NCBI RefSeq assembly: GCF_018143015.1 | Contig: NC_054755.1 | Span: forward strand, 12,378,124-12,442,123 | From: Lytechinus variegatus | Taxonomy: Eukaryota; Echinodermata; Echinoidea; Temnopleuroida; Toxopneustidae | Direction: 5' to 3' | DNA length: 64,000 nt | Shown here: in pieces, positions 25,001-34,589 of the stretch | Layout of the letters: each line of letters begins with the position of its first letter | How positions within the stretch are numbered: position 1 is the first letter of the stretch | The notes under the pieces: model-generated | The model's input: only the letters and a program-made list of their open reading frames with translations | Told to the model about the DNA's origin: nothing | The model's database searches: none | Position numbers and translations under genes: made by a program

Positions 25001-28000
25001 TTGGGTTTTATGAATACAAATATACAACATTCACCTCTCAAAGGGAAGACAATATTTTGTCTACATTGTAACCTACAACATTAAAAAAAGTTGGCAGATG
25101 CAGTATGGTGGTTTTTTTTCTTCAAATACCTACCATGATGGAGACAGTGAAATCTTTCTCATGCATCTTTCCGTGGAGCCAATCTACTTTCCTTCTCGTG
25201 TTGCAGAAGATAACTGCTTGTGTGATGGTCAAGGTCTCGTACAAGTCACACAGCGTGTCCAGTTTCCACTCCTAGAATGAAAACGAAATGGTCAAAGAAA
25301 GAACATTTACTACAGCCTCGACTGCCACTCTTCCTAACCAGACGGCCCTACCTCGTAGAGGCTCCCAAAATCATTTCAATGAAGAGTTTTTTTAGATTCA
25401 CAAGACAGTCTTATATACAGAGCTGCCAACCTAAAAACGAACATTTCTGTATTTTTAAAGCTGACAATAAGTATTTTGATGACATCAGTATTTTCAATGA
25501 AATACCGTAAAACATATAAAACATGAACTTTAGAAATCAGTATTTTACATGAAACCATCAGTATTCTAATTTTTCAGTACTCAATACTGAAAATCTGTAC
25601 TACTTGGCAGCTCTGTTTATATCACTTTATTTTCAATCTGATAAATCACCTTTTCCAAAGGGGAAGGTGGTGGTGGGGGGTTCAAACAATCTACATGTAT
25701 GATGTTGGTAATTCTTGAAAATGTATCTACACATACTTCAAAAATGTCCCTTGCATGGTTTAACTCCCCAGTAATGGTCACAAGTGACTCTGGGAAATAC
25801 AAGGAATATGCAAGGGAAGGTCCACACCAGATGTCACTGCTCCTAATGGAGGAGTGACAAAAGGGGTCCTAGTTGCTCTCCAATGTCGTGGCAGAGGACC
25901 ATACATCATTGCAAGTGTCGCCAAGGACTCAGCTCCTAAAAGCCACTATGACAGAACCAAGTGGAGGACTTGGGTGTCAACATTGGATACTTAATCGCTA
26001 AAAAACTTATATCACCATTTTTCATTACATCCATTCCCCAATACTTTTTTATACAGATTTCAACTAATTAGTAAATGATACTAATTCCTATAATCTAGCC
26101 AAACAAAAATATACTAGATGGATTTCTGACTACATGCAGTCTAAACTTTTGCCTTTGCTAATGCCAGATCGAGAATATTTTGCATCCTCCTCCCCCCGCA
26201 GTTTTAGGGTTAATATATCAACTTGAGATTTTCAAATTAACTATGACAAGTGGAATGCTCTGGCAGTCTGACTTGACCTTAATGGACAGTGGTTTGAAGT
26301 GGCTCTTTCTCCCCAAAATCTAGACCTTTCCTACTCAATAAGGACAGTTAACAGGTAAAGGTACAACTAATTAAGCTCTTTGGCAGCTACTTATTTATTT
26401 TTGCACCCTTGCCATCTTTATTTTCTGCTTAACCGTAAATCTCCCAGGGTGTTTTGATTCTTGTCATTCCAAGGGGGGGGGGGCTATTATGGCCCCCCCT
26501 AACCCTAATACTCATGGGGGGGGCCATAATGCCCCCCCCCCCTCAACAATTTTCGCGATATATCTGCTGCGCGAAATTTTTTCACCTCGCAGCTCACTGA
26601 CTTTTTACATTCAAGTCTCGCGCAAATTTTGAGACCAAATTTGTGACGCCCGGGTACGCGGTTACGACATTACGCAACATTATGCAAGTGCATGTCAGAC
26701 CCAAAATTGCTCATAAACGTGATTTCATGTACAAATCCAATGCAAATTTAGTATTTAGCCAAAATTCATAAATGTTTCATTATTTCTACTTTTACTGATT
26801 AAACTTAATTAATTTTGCCTTGTTTATGATCAGAATTATGTCTGGAACAATTTCCATTGAAAAAACAATAAAAAACAAAAAGTAAAAAAACAAAGAAATA
26901 CATAAGAAATTCATAAAACAATAAAATACATAAGAAATTTATTTCCAAACCAAAGTTTTTTTGAATTACGATTGTTAAGAATGCTACAAAGAAAATTTTT
27001 ACCAAAAATTAGCATTCTAGGAGCTTTATTTAGTGAATTAGAGCAAAAAGTATGATTTATGCATAAATTAGCATAATTAATTCATATAAAATAAAATCTC
27101 ATTATTTTGGAAAATTTTACCATACAGCCTTGTAGATTACATCGCACACTACCAGCGTGCAAATTTTTGCGTCGCTCGCGCGATCGGTGGCCGAGATCTT
27201 AAGGGGGGGCCATAATGGCCCCCCCCCCCCGGGAATGACAAGAATCAAAATACCCCGGGAGATTTAGGGTTAAGATCTCAGCCGCGGATTGCTCGATCAC
27301 AACGAAAATTTGCATGATGGTAGAGAATGACGTAACCAGTTGCACTGGTAAATTTCACTGAATTCATATATTTTTATTCCATATGAATTTATTATGCTAA
27401 TTTATTCATGAAATCATACTTATTGCTCTAATTCACTAAATAAACTTATTAATAGCATTCCTAACAATTGTGAATGAAAAAAAATCTGGTACCAAGACCA
27501 TATCTTATGTATTTCATTGTTTTTTAATTTCTTATTTCTTTTTTACTTTTGTTTTTTATTGGAAATTGTTCCAGACTTAATTTTGATCATAAGGCAAAAT
27601 TCATTAAGTTCAATCAGTAAAAGTAGAAATAATGACACATTTATGAATTTTGGCTAAATACCCAATTCGCATTGCTCTAATTCACAAAATAAACTTCTTT
27701 ATAGCATTCCTAACAATTGTGAATGAAAAAAATCTGGTACCAAGACCATTTATGTATTTCATTGTTTTTTAATTTCTTATGTATTTCTTTTTTTACTTTT
27801 GTTTCTTATTGGAAATTGTTCCAGACTTAATTTTGATCATAAGGCAAAATTCATTAAGTTTAATCAGTAAAAGTAGAAATAATGACACATTTATGAATTT
27901 TGGCTAAATACCCAATTTGCATTGGATTTGTACATGAAATCACGTTTTTGGGCAATTTTGGGTCCGACATGCACTTACATAATGCTGTGTTATGTCGTAA

Positions 28001-31000
28001 CCGCATACCCGGGCATCACAAATTTGGTCTCATAATTTGCGCGAGACTTGAAAGTAAAAGGTCAGTCAGCGGCGAGGTCAAAAAATTTTGCGCCACAGAT
28101 ATATCGCGAAAATTGTCGAGGGGGGGGGGCATTATGCCCCCCTGGGAGAATTTGGGTTAAAAATACTTGCCTCCTTCTCAACAGAGATGTAGAACTGCCT
28201 GATACCATCCAAACTCAGTTCTTCCTTCTTCACCAAGATGCGGATAGGATCCCTCATGAACTTCTTGGTGACTTCCAGCACATCAGCGGGCATTGTGGCA
28301 GATAAAAGTACAACCTGTGATACCAAGTGATCAACTTTAATTAAACACTTAGAAAAACTTATACGCCTGAATTAAGAACACACCATAAAGTATTCTTTCA
28401 AATAATTTTCTACAAATATTCTAACAGATGTACTATTAATTAAGCTGATTTCAAAATGAAAGGGAGAATGATAACTTCTCCAATATTTGAACACAGCAAG
28501 ACCCATCAGAGTCAGCTGTGTTGGGAATTGCATCCATTCATGTTAGCGCTACAGCTGAATGAAAATGGCGCAGTGGGACATCTTTTCATCTAGGGAAGAG
28601 GGCTCTTAGTCTAAATATATTTCCTGGAGATGTGGATCCTTGACCCTCACACCCAGGTCAGGCCTATAAAGAATTCGGATTATCGGTAGGTCATTACAGT
28701 TTGGCACCTACCTGTACTTCAGTTGGGAGCTTGCTGAAGACATTGTAGATCTGGTCTTTGAATCCCCTCGACAACATCTCATCAGCTTCGTCCAATACAA
28801 ACATGCGGATGTTATTTGGCGAAAGGTAATTCCTCTGGATCATGTCAAACACCCTTCCAGGAGTGCCTACCACTACGTTGACGCCTCCTTCAAGAGCAGC
28901 CATGTCCTCACGGACACTGGTGCCTCCGATACAAGCGCGGCTCTTCACTTGGAGGTAGTCACCAAGGGCTATAACTACCTTGTTGATCTGTAAAAGGAAT
29001 AATGATCTCATCCTTCATCCATTTTTTTAGGGGGGTGTGCAAACTATTCAACTGTTAGTTTGGGTGATCATGGAGGGGACCTTGTCCAAAGCTAGCAAAA
29101 ATTCCTATTCCCATTTACAGGTTTGCAATAGACAGCAGTGTTCATTTAATCACATTCACAATAAAGAACACAACTGACAATATCCCCACATGCTCAGGAA
29201 AGAATGAAACCAGTTTCTCATTTCTGAAGGGAAAAATTTGTGATATCTGTAATTTCAAGTATTTTTGGGGAAGATTTTTTCTTTAAGTTCACCCTGCCTA
29301 ACCACCCATTTATTAATAGCATTTTAACACCATTACTCAGGCCTCATATATATGCATAACAACTTTTCAATAAAGTAGGGCGTCTTGGTCTGGTGGTTAG
29401 AACTCTCATCTTTCAACCAGAGGGACGTGGGTTCAAATCCCAGCCATGGTGGGTTTTCCTGCAGCACTCAACCCAGGTGAGGCGAGTGGGTACCCGACAG
29501 GAATAACTCCTTGAATGCACCATGTGCCTTTAGCAGCTAGAGCTACAGCCAGGGCCCTTGAATAGGCAACCAAATTATCGGTGCTTTATAAATGCTATAT
29601 ATATATATACATATTAAGGTAGATTTGAAGTTAACGGGATGGGTACTGAATTCTCCCCCCCCCCACCCCCCCCCGATGAGCTGGACCGAATGTGCAAGAA
29701 TTACTGAACATGCTTTACTTTTTTTTCACTTACCTGGTTGGCCAACTCTCTGGTTGGGGCGAGGACAAGAGATTGGCACCCTTTTATGTTCGGGTCAAAC
29801 TGCTGCAGGATAGAGATCGCAAAAGTTGCAGTCTTTCCAGTTCCAGACTGAGCTTGGGCAATAACATCCTTTCCTGTTAGAAGTAATCAATGATTTCAAG
29901 AGAATGTCTTGGGTATCCAAACAGCTAGAACAATCCACACAGATACATGTAAACACTTCAATGGAAAATATAATACAGAACAAAGCATTATTTTACCCTT
30001 TTAACTGAAAGGGCAACAATATCTCATATTGAACATGTAGGTTTAACATGCAGATCAACATGAGCTAAGTCAAACTTGATAGTAGAAAAAAAGCAGCATG
30101 TTGTTTGGGTTGTACATAGGCAACTGTTCTTAGTGCTGGTCAAGTGCTCCAAAACAACTTCAAGAATCACAGGCATTGAATGTCAATGGGCCTGAATCAA
30201 GCAATTCTGTTAGAAGTGTAATTAGTATTTAGACTTTCACACACAGACCACCCCATGAAGGTAAATTCAGATTGAAGAGTCAAATATCCTTTGATATGAA
30301 AATCTGCTCGCATATGACGTCACAAATCAAATAATCAAAATAACTTTTAATTCTTTGATGGATTTTTCTGAAACCTTCGGCAATATATTTAATTTTTTTC
30401 CCCCTGCTATTTTTTACAATAAACTTTTTGTCAGGGTGAACTTCCTCACTACCAATCAGTTGTGTACTTATTACTGCTGCTGGTAATGAACCTACCTTCA
30501 CAGCAAGGCATGATTGCCCTCTGTTGAATTGCAGATGGTTTCTCAAAACCATAAGCATAGATACCCCTGAGGAGAGAGTCTTTCAGTCCCATGTTGTCAA
30601 AGCTATCAACCATCTTATCCCAGTTGGTCTATAATAGAAAAGACAACATACTGACAATTTTAGTAACCCAAAGGGCAAGTAAAACAAAAAATATATCAAT
30701 TTAATTTGGACTCTTTTTGGAGCCCTGCTGAAAAAGAGCTGAGGAAAATGACAAAAGTGTATTACTTGAGGATGTCAGTCAGATATCTATTAAAAAATAT
30801 AAAGATATCGATGGCCAAACATGATTAACAATACAAAGCCCCAATTTGACCTCAAGACTGGCATATCTGATTGCTGAAAAGCAAATGACTTTTTTAAACC
30901 TCTTCAAAAAGTATGAATGCATTGTTTACATGAATTGATGATTGAATGTGAGTTAACTTGAAAGTGAGCAATACACACTTGTATGGCAAGCACGTACATG

Positions 31001-33341
31001 TAAAACAATATTGGCAATAATCCACGTTGAGGCATCACACGAGTTAGACAAGGGATAAGTATTTCCCCCCTTATCAACAAAATAGATGGGCCCGACGCAC
31101 CATCCATGTGAATGAATCATCACACATTACATTTTTCCTTGAATTGCGGGTCTCGCACAGTTTGCATGTACGTGTAGGCTCCACATTCACACTGTATGTT
31201 ATTTGGGATCCCATTACTCCCGTTTATTTTTCATAAGACAAATAATGAAGACAGGTCACAGAATGTGCATAATTACTCACATGGGCTTGTTAGGAGTAAT
31301 AAGCTAACAGGCTTTCACCCCCCCCCAGTACAACAAATCCTTGGGCTTAATAAAATAGCATTTTTGGATATCACCAAAAGAGAAAAGCATACTTACTTCG
31401 ATGATCCCTTCATCGGAAGGGCCAAGACCTTGTCCCCCATTTTCATCATGCCCAGATTGCGGAACCTGGGAATTCCTGCAAAAAAAAAAAAAAAAACTTG
31501 GATTACTTACATGTAAGATTGTATTAATAGATACACTTGGCAGGGTCACATGTAAAGGGCTTGTATCCCAAACAGGGAGGCGGAGGGGAGGTACATGTAG
31601 GGTTTCAAAATCTCAACAAAAAATAAAATGCCGCAGTTCAGCAATCACTTATTAGATGAAACCAATGGAGTTCTTATTTTTTAAGGCCATGTCCACCCCA
31701 ACAAAAAGTTGACTTTAATAAAAAGAAAAAAATCCAACAAGCCTTAAGCTGAAAATTTATTCAAAATCAGATGGAAAACTTAAAGTTATATCTTTAAGTT
31801 TGGCTTTTTTTAATACAATACATTTATATGCACCAATCAGTGATACATGTATGCAAATGAAAGTCGATGATGTCCCTCACATTCCTTTTATTTTTTGTTT
31901 GTATTATACAATATTTCAATTTTTACAAATTTGACAATAAGGACCAAATTGACTTAATCATAAACTGTTTGAATAATGGCATTTCCACATGTGTTGTAGG
32001 GAGGAATACACTTTCGTTTCACATGACAATGAGAAAATAAGAATTTTTCATATTTCATATAATAAAATACAAAAGAAATAGCGAGTGGATGACGTCATCA
32101 GTCTGCTCATTTGCATACCGTACCAAACAGGATGTGCATATAACAAACCGTTTTGTGACATTAAGTGAAACATTGAAATGTCATATTAAACTTTCGCATT
32201 TTCTATCCAATTTCGATGAAATTTTCAGTGTTAGATTTGATTTTCTCCTTTTAATCAAATCAACTTTTTTAATGGGGTGGACTTGTCCTTTAATTTTACT
32301 ATCTGAGCAACCATGCAATGTGAAAAATATGTGTATCTTTCAGTACACTGCTGTCTAGAATTAGTGAAGACCGCCAGCGGGATTTGGCCCAACCGATTTT
32401 AGATTAGACATTTTTCTACCCCTTTGTTCTTGATTTTAAAAGGACATGTCCACCCCAACAAAAATTTTGATTTTACGATACCTTTACACTAAAAGTTATC
32501 ACAATGGGATGTAAAATAATGAAATTTACATATTTTTTTAAAGCTTTTGCTTACCAGCAGCTTTCACAAATAACAAATACTGTACAAGCTGTTATTTTCG
32601 TGCACAAAATTTCTCGCGAGTCGCAGGGGTCCCACCATTTTCGCAGGTTGTGAAATTCCACCAGTCCACTCTCACAGCATTTGAAAGAAGTAAAACTAAC
32701 GTTAGTCTAGTGCAAATCTATGAACCTCAAAGCTGATATGTGTGGAAAAAGGTGGCTTTTACCTTTAGATCTGAAAAATTCATGTCACAGTTTCATCTGT
32801 GATCCATAGTCATAGACCATAGGCATAGCCTACGGTTAAGCAATCTTTGCCTTTGGAATTTGTGTTTTGTTATGTTAGATTTATATTTCAAAAAGTTAAG
32901 CCTAGTTTATCTAGAATTTAGAAATCTAGATCTAGTAGAATGAATTTTAATTTAATATTACGTTATTAAAAGCTACACTGTCCGGTGGAATTGCGGTTAA
33001 CCAAAAGGAAGGGATAGCATATTCCATCTTGCTGTCGCTGGTGTGCAGCTGGGCGCGCCTTGGTCTTCTGATACACGTGTTAATTTCCTCACAGTCTCAC
33101 AGCTACAGCAGCTCAGCGCGCGGTCTACCAATGAATGAATGAATGAATGAATGAAATTCCACCCGGCACATTTTTCAACATGAAAATCGTCATATTTCAC
33201 ATGATCCTCAGTTTTTCACACCACCATCCTTACATATCGTGAAGCACACTTCGTTCTCAACATATAATAGGATTTTAAGTTGATTTCGAATTCAAGAAAG
33301 GCGAAATATACTTACAATTGTTCCTCATCAGCAAAAGACAT
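21946..33341 (-). CDS. eIF4A: Eukaryotic initiation factor 4A (DEAD-box RNA helicase), complete, 9 coding exons
   Basis: ATP-dependent RNA helicase that unwinds mRNA 5' leaders as part of cytoplasmic eIF4F. Exons in transcript order are 33341-33316, 31475-31397, 30628-30496, 29873-29734, 28987-28712, 28314-28171, 25271-25134, 23707-23538 and 22090-21946. They total 1251 nt (416 residues plus stop) and all phases agree. Motifs seen: Q-motif ([10 protein letters not shown], about 62-71), Walker A AQSGTGKT (87-94), PTREL (119-123), TPGR (168-171), DEAD (192-195), SAT (223-225), ARGID (343-347), HRIGRGGR (368-375). The length fits the roughly 406-residue animal eIF4A1/2. The text [10 protein letters not shown] and RGGRFGRKG favours eIF4A1/2 over eIF4A3. 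Introns are full of palindromic elements. Oddities are a GC donor on intron 6 and a second terminal exon at 14094-14238. Identity is very secure; the first ATG is inferred from phase and position. Confidence 0.95.
22259..22398. mobile_element. Short MITE, GGGGCCTGTTGCAGAAAGAG ends
   Basis: ggggcctgttgcagaaagag and its complement ctctttctgcaacggcccc frame 140 bp just beyond the unit 2 boundary of the segmental duplication. Confidence 0.68.
22926..23321. mobile_element. Palindromic MITE, about 190-bp arms (eIF4A intron 8)
   Basis: Ends ggcccgaattcacaaaggtgg and ccacctttgtgaattcgggcc. The arms stay complementary through ccatggttaaatacgc and the centre gagtccactcttcaaacagtggactc. TA-like flanks. 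It shares the GGCCCGWATTC start with the element at 10352. Confidence 0.85.
23538..23707 (-). CDS. eIF4A: eIF4A coding exon 8 (motifs IV-V)
   Basis: The 170-nt exon has acceptor ttatttcctcag and donor CACAG|gtcagt. It encodes [32 protein letters not shown] and [20 protein letters not shown]. It ends two bases into the Arg codon of HRIGRGGR, so either copy of the terminal exon fits in frame. Confidence 0.95.
23708..24621. other. eIF4A intron 7, left part; nothing recognised
   Basis: AT-rich with poly(A) and poly(T) runs. No repeat pair noticed. Confidence 0.5.
24622..24866. repeat. 245-bp direct repeat, copy 1 (eIF4A intron 7)
   Basis: Starts aaaatgtcccttgcatggtt and ends acttgggtgtcaacattgg. 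Near-identical to 25741-25986; only a handful of differences were seen. Together they bracket eIF4A exon 7. Confidence 0.9.
25134..25271 (-). CDS. eIF4A: eIF4A coding exon 7
   Basis: The 138-nt exon (46 codons, symmetric phase 0) has acceptor tcattctag and donor ATG|gtaggt. It encodes [31 protein letters not shown] and FTVSIM of RecA domain 2. It lies between two near-identical 245-bp direct repeats (24622-24866 and 25741-25986). Its loss or skipping would keep the frame but remove part of the helicase core. Confidence 0.94.
25411..25623. mobile_element. Short palindromic element, TTATATACAGAGCTGCCAA ends
   Basis: Ends ttatatacagagctgccaa and ttggcagctctgtttata, with internal inverted tcagtatttt segments. 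Confidence 0.6.
25741..25986. repeat. 245-bp direct repeat, copy 2 (eIF4A intron 6)
   Basis: Same orientation as 24622-24866, 1.12 kb away. Internal text gaatatgcaagggaaggtcc, gaggaccatacatcattgca. Probably a mobile-element fragment; no inverted ends were found. Confidence 0.9.
26429..28160. mobile_element. piggyBac-like nonautonomous element, outer copy
   Basis: TTAACCGTAAATCTCCC at the left and gggagaatttggg plus TTAA at 28157-28160. It is split by an inverted copy at about 26499-27273. The right part has an internal tandem duplication of about 260 bp (27420-27675 and 27676-27920; shared text ggtaccaagacca, ttccagacttaattttg). It ends about 10 bp from the exon 6 splice donor of eIF4A. Confidence 0.75.
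26499..27273. mobile_element. piggyBac-like nonautonomous element, inner inverted copy
   Basis: Reverse-orientation copy of the 50111-50905 element, from (C)TAACCCTAAT at 26499 to gggagatttaggg plus TTAA at 27270-27273. The host element resumes at gatctcagccgcgg, which in the intact copy directly follows an internal TTAA. The insertion therefore used the host element's own TTAA. Confidence 0.72.
28171..28314 (-). CDS. eIF4A: eIF4A coding exon 6 (SAT motif), followed by a GC splice donor
   Basis: The 144-nt exon starts [19 protein letters not shown] and ends ...QFYISVEKE. The donor reads GAG|gcaagt, a GC instead of GT with otherwise ideal consensus, as in known GC-AG introns. Using the nearby GT would break the frame into exon 7 (EWKLDT). 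A TTAA-flanked mobile element begins about 10 bp into the intron. Confidence 0.94.
28712..28987 (-). CDS. eIF4A: eIF4A coding exon 5 (TPGR and DEAD boxes)
   Basis: The 276-nt exon (92 codons, phase 0 on both sides) has acceptor ccttttacag and donor CAG|gtaggt. It carries the GG doublet, [28 protein letters not shown] and the end of RecA domain 1. Confidence 0.95.
29378..29615 (+). mobile_element. tRNA-derived SINE (eIF4A intron 4)
   Basis: Head gggcgtcttggtctggtgg with gtgggttcaaatcccagcc, body gcactcaacccaggtgagg and gggtacccgacaggaataac, ending in a TA-rich tail. Opposite in orientation to the gene. Confidence 0.78.
29734..29873 (-). CDS. eIF4A: eIF4A coding exon 4 (Walker A and motif Ia)
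   Basis: The 140-nt exon has acceptor tctaacag and donor CAG|gtaagtg. It encodes [17 protein letters not shown], the P-loop that binds ATP, and [12 protein letters not shown], the RNA-contacting motif Ia. The phase joins exon 3 through a split Gly codon. Confidence 0.94.
30496..30628 (-). CDS. eIF4A: eIF4A coding exon 3 (Q-motif)
   Basis: The 133-nt exon lies between acceptor tattatag and donor GAAG|gtaggt. It encodes [10 protein letters not shown] through [21 protein letters not shown], the adenine-sensing Q-motif, ending CCEG. In human eIF4A1 the last positions read CIKG, so CCE is a local variant. Confidence 0.93.
31397..31475 (-). CDS. eIF4A: eIF4A coding exon 2
   Basis: The 79-nt exon follows a T-rich tract ending gcag and ends at GAA|gtaagt. 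It encodes the disordered N-terminal segment ending in GPSDEGIIE, which matches the family's conserved ...GVIE just before the NW of the helicase core. Confidence 0.9.
31681..32293. mobile_element. Palindromic MITE, TTAA...GTCCACCCCA family (eIF4A intron 1)
   Basis: Same family as 15875-16444: TTAAGGCCATGTCCACCCCA at the left and TGGGGTGGACTTGTCCTTTAA, less one base, at the right. A partial third end (aaaggacatgtccacccc) lies at about 32439-32460. Confidence 0.8.
32294..33315. other. eIF4A intron 1, 5' part; no gene seen
   Basis: Holds a MITE end near 32440 and the AATG microsatellite. A 67-residue minus-strand frame at 32997-33200 spans that microsatellite and is not supported. Confidence 0.5.
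33127..33153. repeat. (AATG)n microsatellite
   Basis: About six AATG units upstream of eIF4A exon 1, within the intron. Confidence 0.9.
33316..33341 (-). CDS. eIF4A: eIF4A coding exon 1 (start codon, MSFADEEQ...)
   Basis: The 26-nt coding part runs from ATG (33341-33339) to a consensus donor, TT|gtaagtat. It ends two bases into a codon, and the next exon begins with the single G needed to complete Leu. The acidic, low-complexity N-terminus is normal for eIF4A. It was found by working back from exon 2, so this start is strongly suggested but not proven without a transcript. Confidence 0.8.
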
Positions 33342-33600
33342 TCTTCAGTAAATTTTCTATCGCAAAGAAAGGCCGGGTATTCTTACAGAAGATCCATGTG
33401 AAATGAGACAGCGAGTACCACAATATCCATACACTATGAAAACATAGTTCAAAGCTTACTTGTATTTTTCCTAATAAGTTATTCATTAATAGGGCAAATT
33501 TATCAATGCTATATGTTTTGGTTAATTTTTACATCGATTCCATGGTTTATATTTACAGAAAAGATGGAATTTGTAAAATTATCTGTCAGCCCTCCGAACG
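33342..33600 (-). promoter_or_regulatory. Probable eIF4A 5' UTR and promoter region
   Basis: This is sequence immediately upstream of the eIF4A start codon. A pyrimidine tract (CCTTTCTTT on the minus strand, near 33367-33375) lies about 30 nt before the ATG and resembles a 5'-terminal oligopyrimidine start, but the same bases could be an acceptor tract for a noncoding first exon (ttgcgatag). No TATA box is convincing. Placement rests only on the gene start. Confidence 0.3.
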
Positions 33601-34589
33601 ACTCACTCGCGCAATAATTTTATGACGTCTTCACAGTCGGGTTTCCCAATCTGTGGTCGACATTGCCATGTTGCGAAATAAATTTTACACGGATAACTCG
33701 TGGAACACATTTCCGGGTGCGGGGGATGAGTAGAGATATGGGATGGGAGATAGGGGTCTAGATCAAGGCGGATCCAACGTTGTCAAGTAGGGGGAGGGGG
33801 TTGTTGGGGGTTAAAAAACGAGTCACCAACAATGACTTATGTGGGGAAGCTTCTAAAAGCTGCGACCGACCAAATTTTAATGTTGATATACTTGAAATAT
33901 AATTTTGTGATAGATTTTCAAATTGAACATTTCACTTTAGTTTCTTTAATTTTTCCACATTTTTTTCTGTTGCCCCGATTTCAAAAGGAACATATCAAAT
34001 CATAAACAAGAGGTCTGCACTTCACCATTACGATAATACACCAGACGGTGGACTGTACTGTTTCCAGAAGCCTGAGAAGAAGAAGAAGAAGAAAGTTGAA
34101 GAGTTATAAAAAGAAGAAGACTCAAGAGATCGAAGGAAAAAGGGAATTATAGAAAATGAAAAGGGAAATAAAAGGAAAGTGTAAGGAAATTGCAGATATG
34201 ATGCGAAAATATATTTATTTCAATATAGACCTAATTCAATTGGAAATTTTGCAAGCAAGAAGCTTTCTTGGCCTTGAATATTTTTTTTTGGGGGGGGCGG
34301 GGGGGAGCGCCCCCCCCCCCCCCTCTGCACCTCACTGCATAGGCACAGGTGTCATGGGGCTGCACCCCAGTTTTTTCCATAAACTTGTCAAAACACGACG
34401 ATTCAATTCGTGTTTAATTTCATATAAGCGTAGGGGCATCCAGGGGGACCCGAGCCCCTCCCCCCCCCTCCCTTGGAGCAAGAAAAAGGAAAAAGGGAAA
34501 AGAACAAAAACAGTAGAAGGGAAAAGAGAGGAGGAAAAAAAGAAGAGGAAGACGAGTGAATAAAATAAGGTGAGGGTAAGTCTTGAAAA
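33601..34589. other. Upstream intergenic; purine-rich and G/C-run tracts
   Basis: agaagaagaagaag near 34075, a G-run/C-run foldback at 34280-34325 and a purine-rich block at 34480-34560. No gene. Confidence 0.5.

Noticed and set aside
28100..28175. Normal GT donor a few bases downstream for eIF4A exon 6
   Set aside because: Using gtattt would add 4 nt and break the frame into exon 7; only the GC donor keeps it.
21946..33341. Assignment to eIF4A3 (exon-junction helicase)
   Set aside because: Text such as [23 protein letters not shown] and [10 protein letters not shown] fits eIF4A1/2; eIF4A3 has HGDMPQKER, WARGLDVPQVS and HRIGRSGRFG.
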